Shown here: positions 6,517 to 6,546 of the stretch, one piece after another
Layout of the letters: each line of letters begins with the position of its first letter
Position numbering within the stretch: the first letter of the stretch is position 1
Source of the DNA: Flavobacteriaceae bacterium
GTDB taxonomy: Bacteria; Bacteroidota; Bacteroidia; Flavobacteriales; Flavobacteriaceae
Reading direction: 5' to 3'
Assembly: GCA_016763215.1 (NCBI GenBank)
Contig: JAESUF010000151.1
Coordinates: 1 to 6,546, forward strand
DNA: 6,546 bases
Translations under genes and position numbers: made by a program
Notes under the pieces: generated by a model
Told to the model about the DNA's origin: nothing
Seen by the model: the letters and a program-made list of their open reading frames with translations, nothing else
Databases searched by the model: none

Positions 6517-6546
6517 ATGCATTACGGAAGAGAATTTGAAAAATAC
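6517..6546 (+). CDS. clpP: ATP-dependent Clp protease proteolytic subunit, N-terminal fragment
   Basis: Ten codons from an ATG to the window edge read MHYGREFEKY. This resembles the start of ClpP in Flavobacteriia, which commonly begins with M-x-YG-(K/R)-EF-x-KY. Position directly after tig is the usual place for clpP, often followed by clpX. ClpP forms the serine-protease barrel that degrades proteins fed by ClpX or ClpC. The catalytic Ser/His/Asp lie outside the window, so the call rests on ten residues plus gene order. Confidence 0.72.
   Translation, partial: MHYGREFEKY

Noticed and set aside
1..6546. A hidden defence, mobile or otherwise undescribed multi-gene system
   Set aside because: All complete genes belong to known metabolic, lipid or protein-quality families. 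There are no transposase, integrase, toxin-antitoxin or direct-repeat signatures, and base composition looks uniform by eye.

Overview
The window looks like a stretch of core chromosome from a member of the Flavobacteriia (Bacteroidota), probably Flavobacteriaceae. Three things support this. The DNA is strongly A/T-rich. The promoters fit the Bacteroidota pattern (TTG, about 18-20 bases, then TAnnTTTG) and there are no convincing Shine-Dalgarno sites. The proteins also have the flavobacterial style: a short aspartate kinase, a fused acyltransferase, and trigger factor next to clpP. No mobile element, rRNA, tRNA, CRISPR array or phage gene is visible.

Layout. Bases 1-33 may be the last ten codons of a rightward gene that ends outside the window. 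Bases 34-155 hold a GC-rich imperfect hairpin and an intrinsic terminator that can serve both strands. fbp (fructose-1,6-bisphosphatase, class I) lies on the minus strand at 156-1163. A 120-base divergent promoter region separates it from a rightward pair: a small GNAT acetyltransferase (1284-1760) and a short monofunctional aspartate kinase (1767-3026, TTG start). A third rightward gene (3075-4883) has its own candidate -7 box. It fuses a PlsC/LPLAT-type O-acyltransferase to an OlsB-type N-acyltransferase, the architecture of OlsF-like aminolipid synthases. After 180 bases carrying a clear promoter comes tig (trigger factor, 5064-6386) with a strong terminator. The window ends in the first ten codons of clpP (6517 onward).

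How the genes fit together. fbp commits carbon to gluconeogenesis. lysC opens the aspartate-family pathway (lysine/diaminopimelate, threonine, methionine). The fused acyltransferase probably makes a phosphorus-free amino-acid lipid for the membrane. tig and clpP form the usual nascent-chain folding and proteolysis locus. The most interesting points are the fused lipid acyltransferase with its HX5D catalytic spacing, and the GNAT/lysC junction, where the two genes share a reading frame and are separated only by TAG plus two codons before a TTG start. I see no evidence of an undescribed defence or mobile system here.
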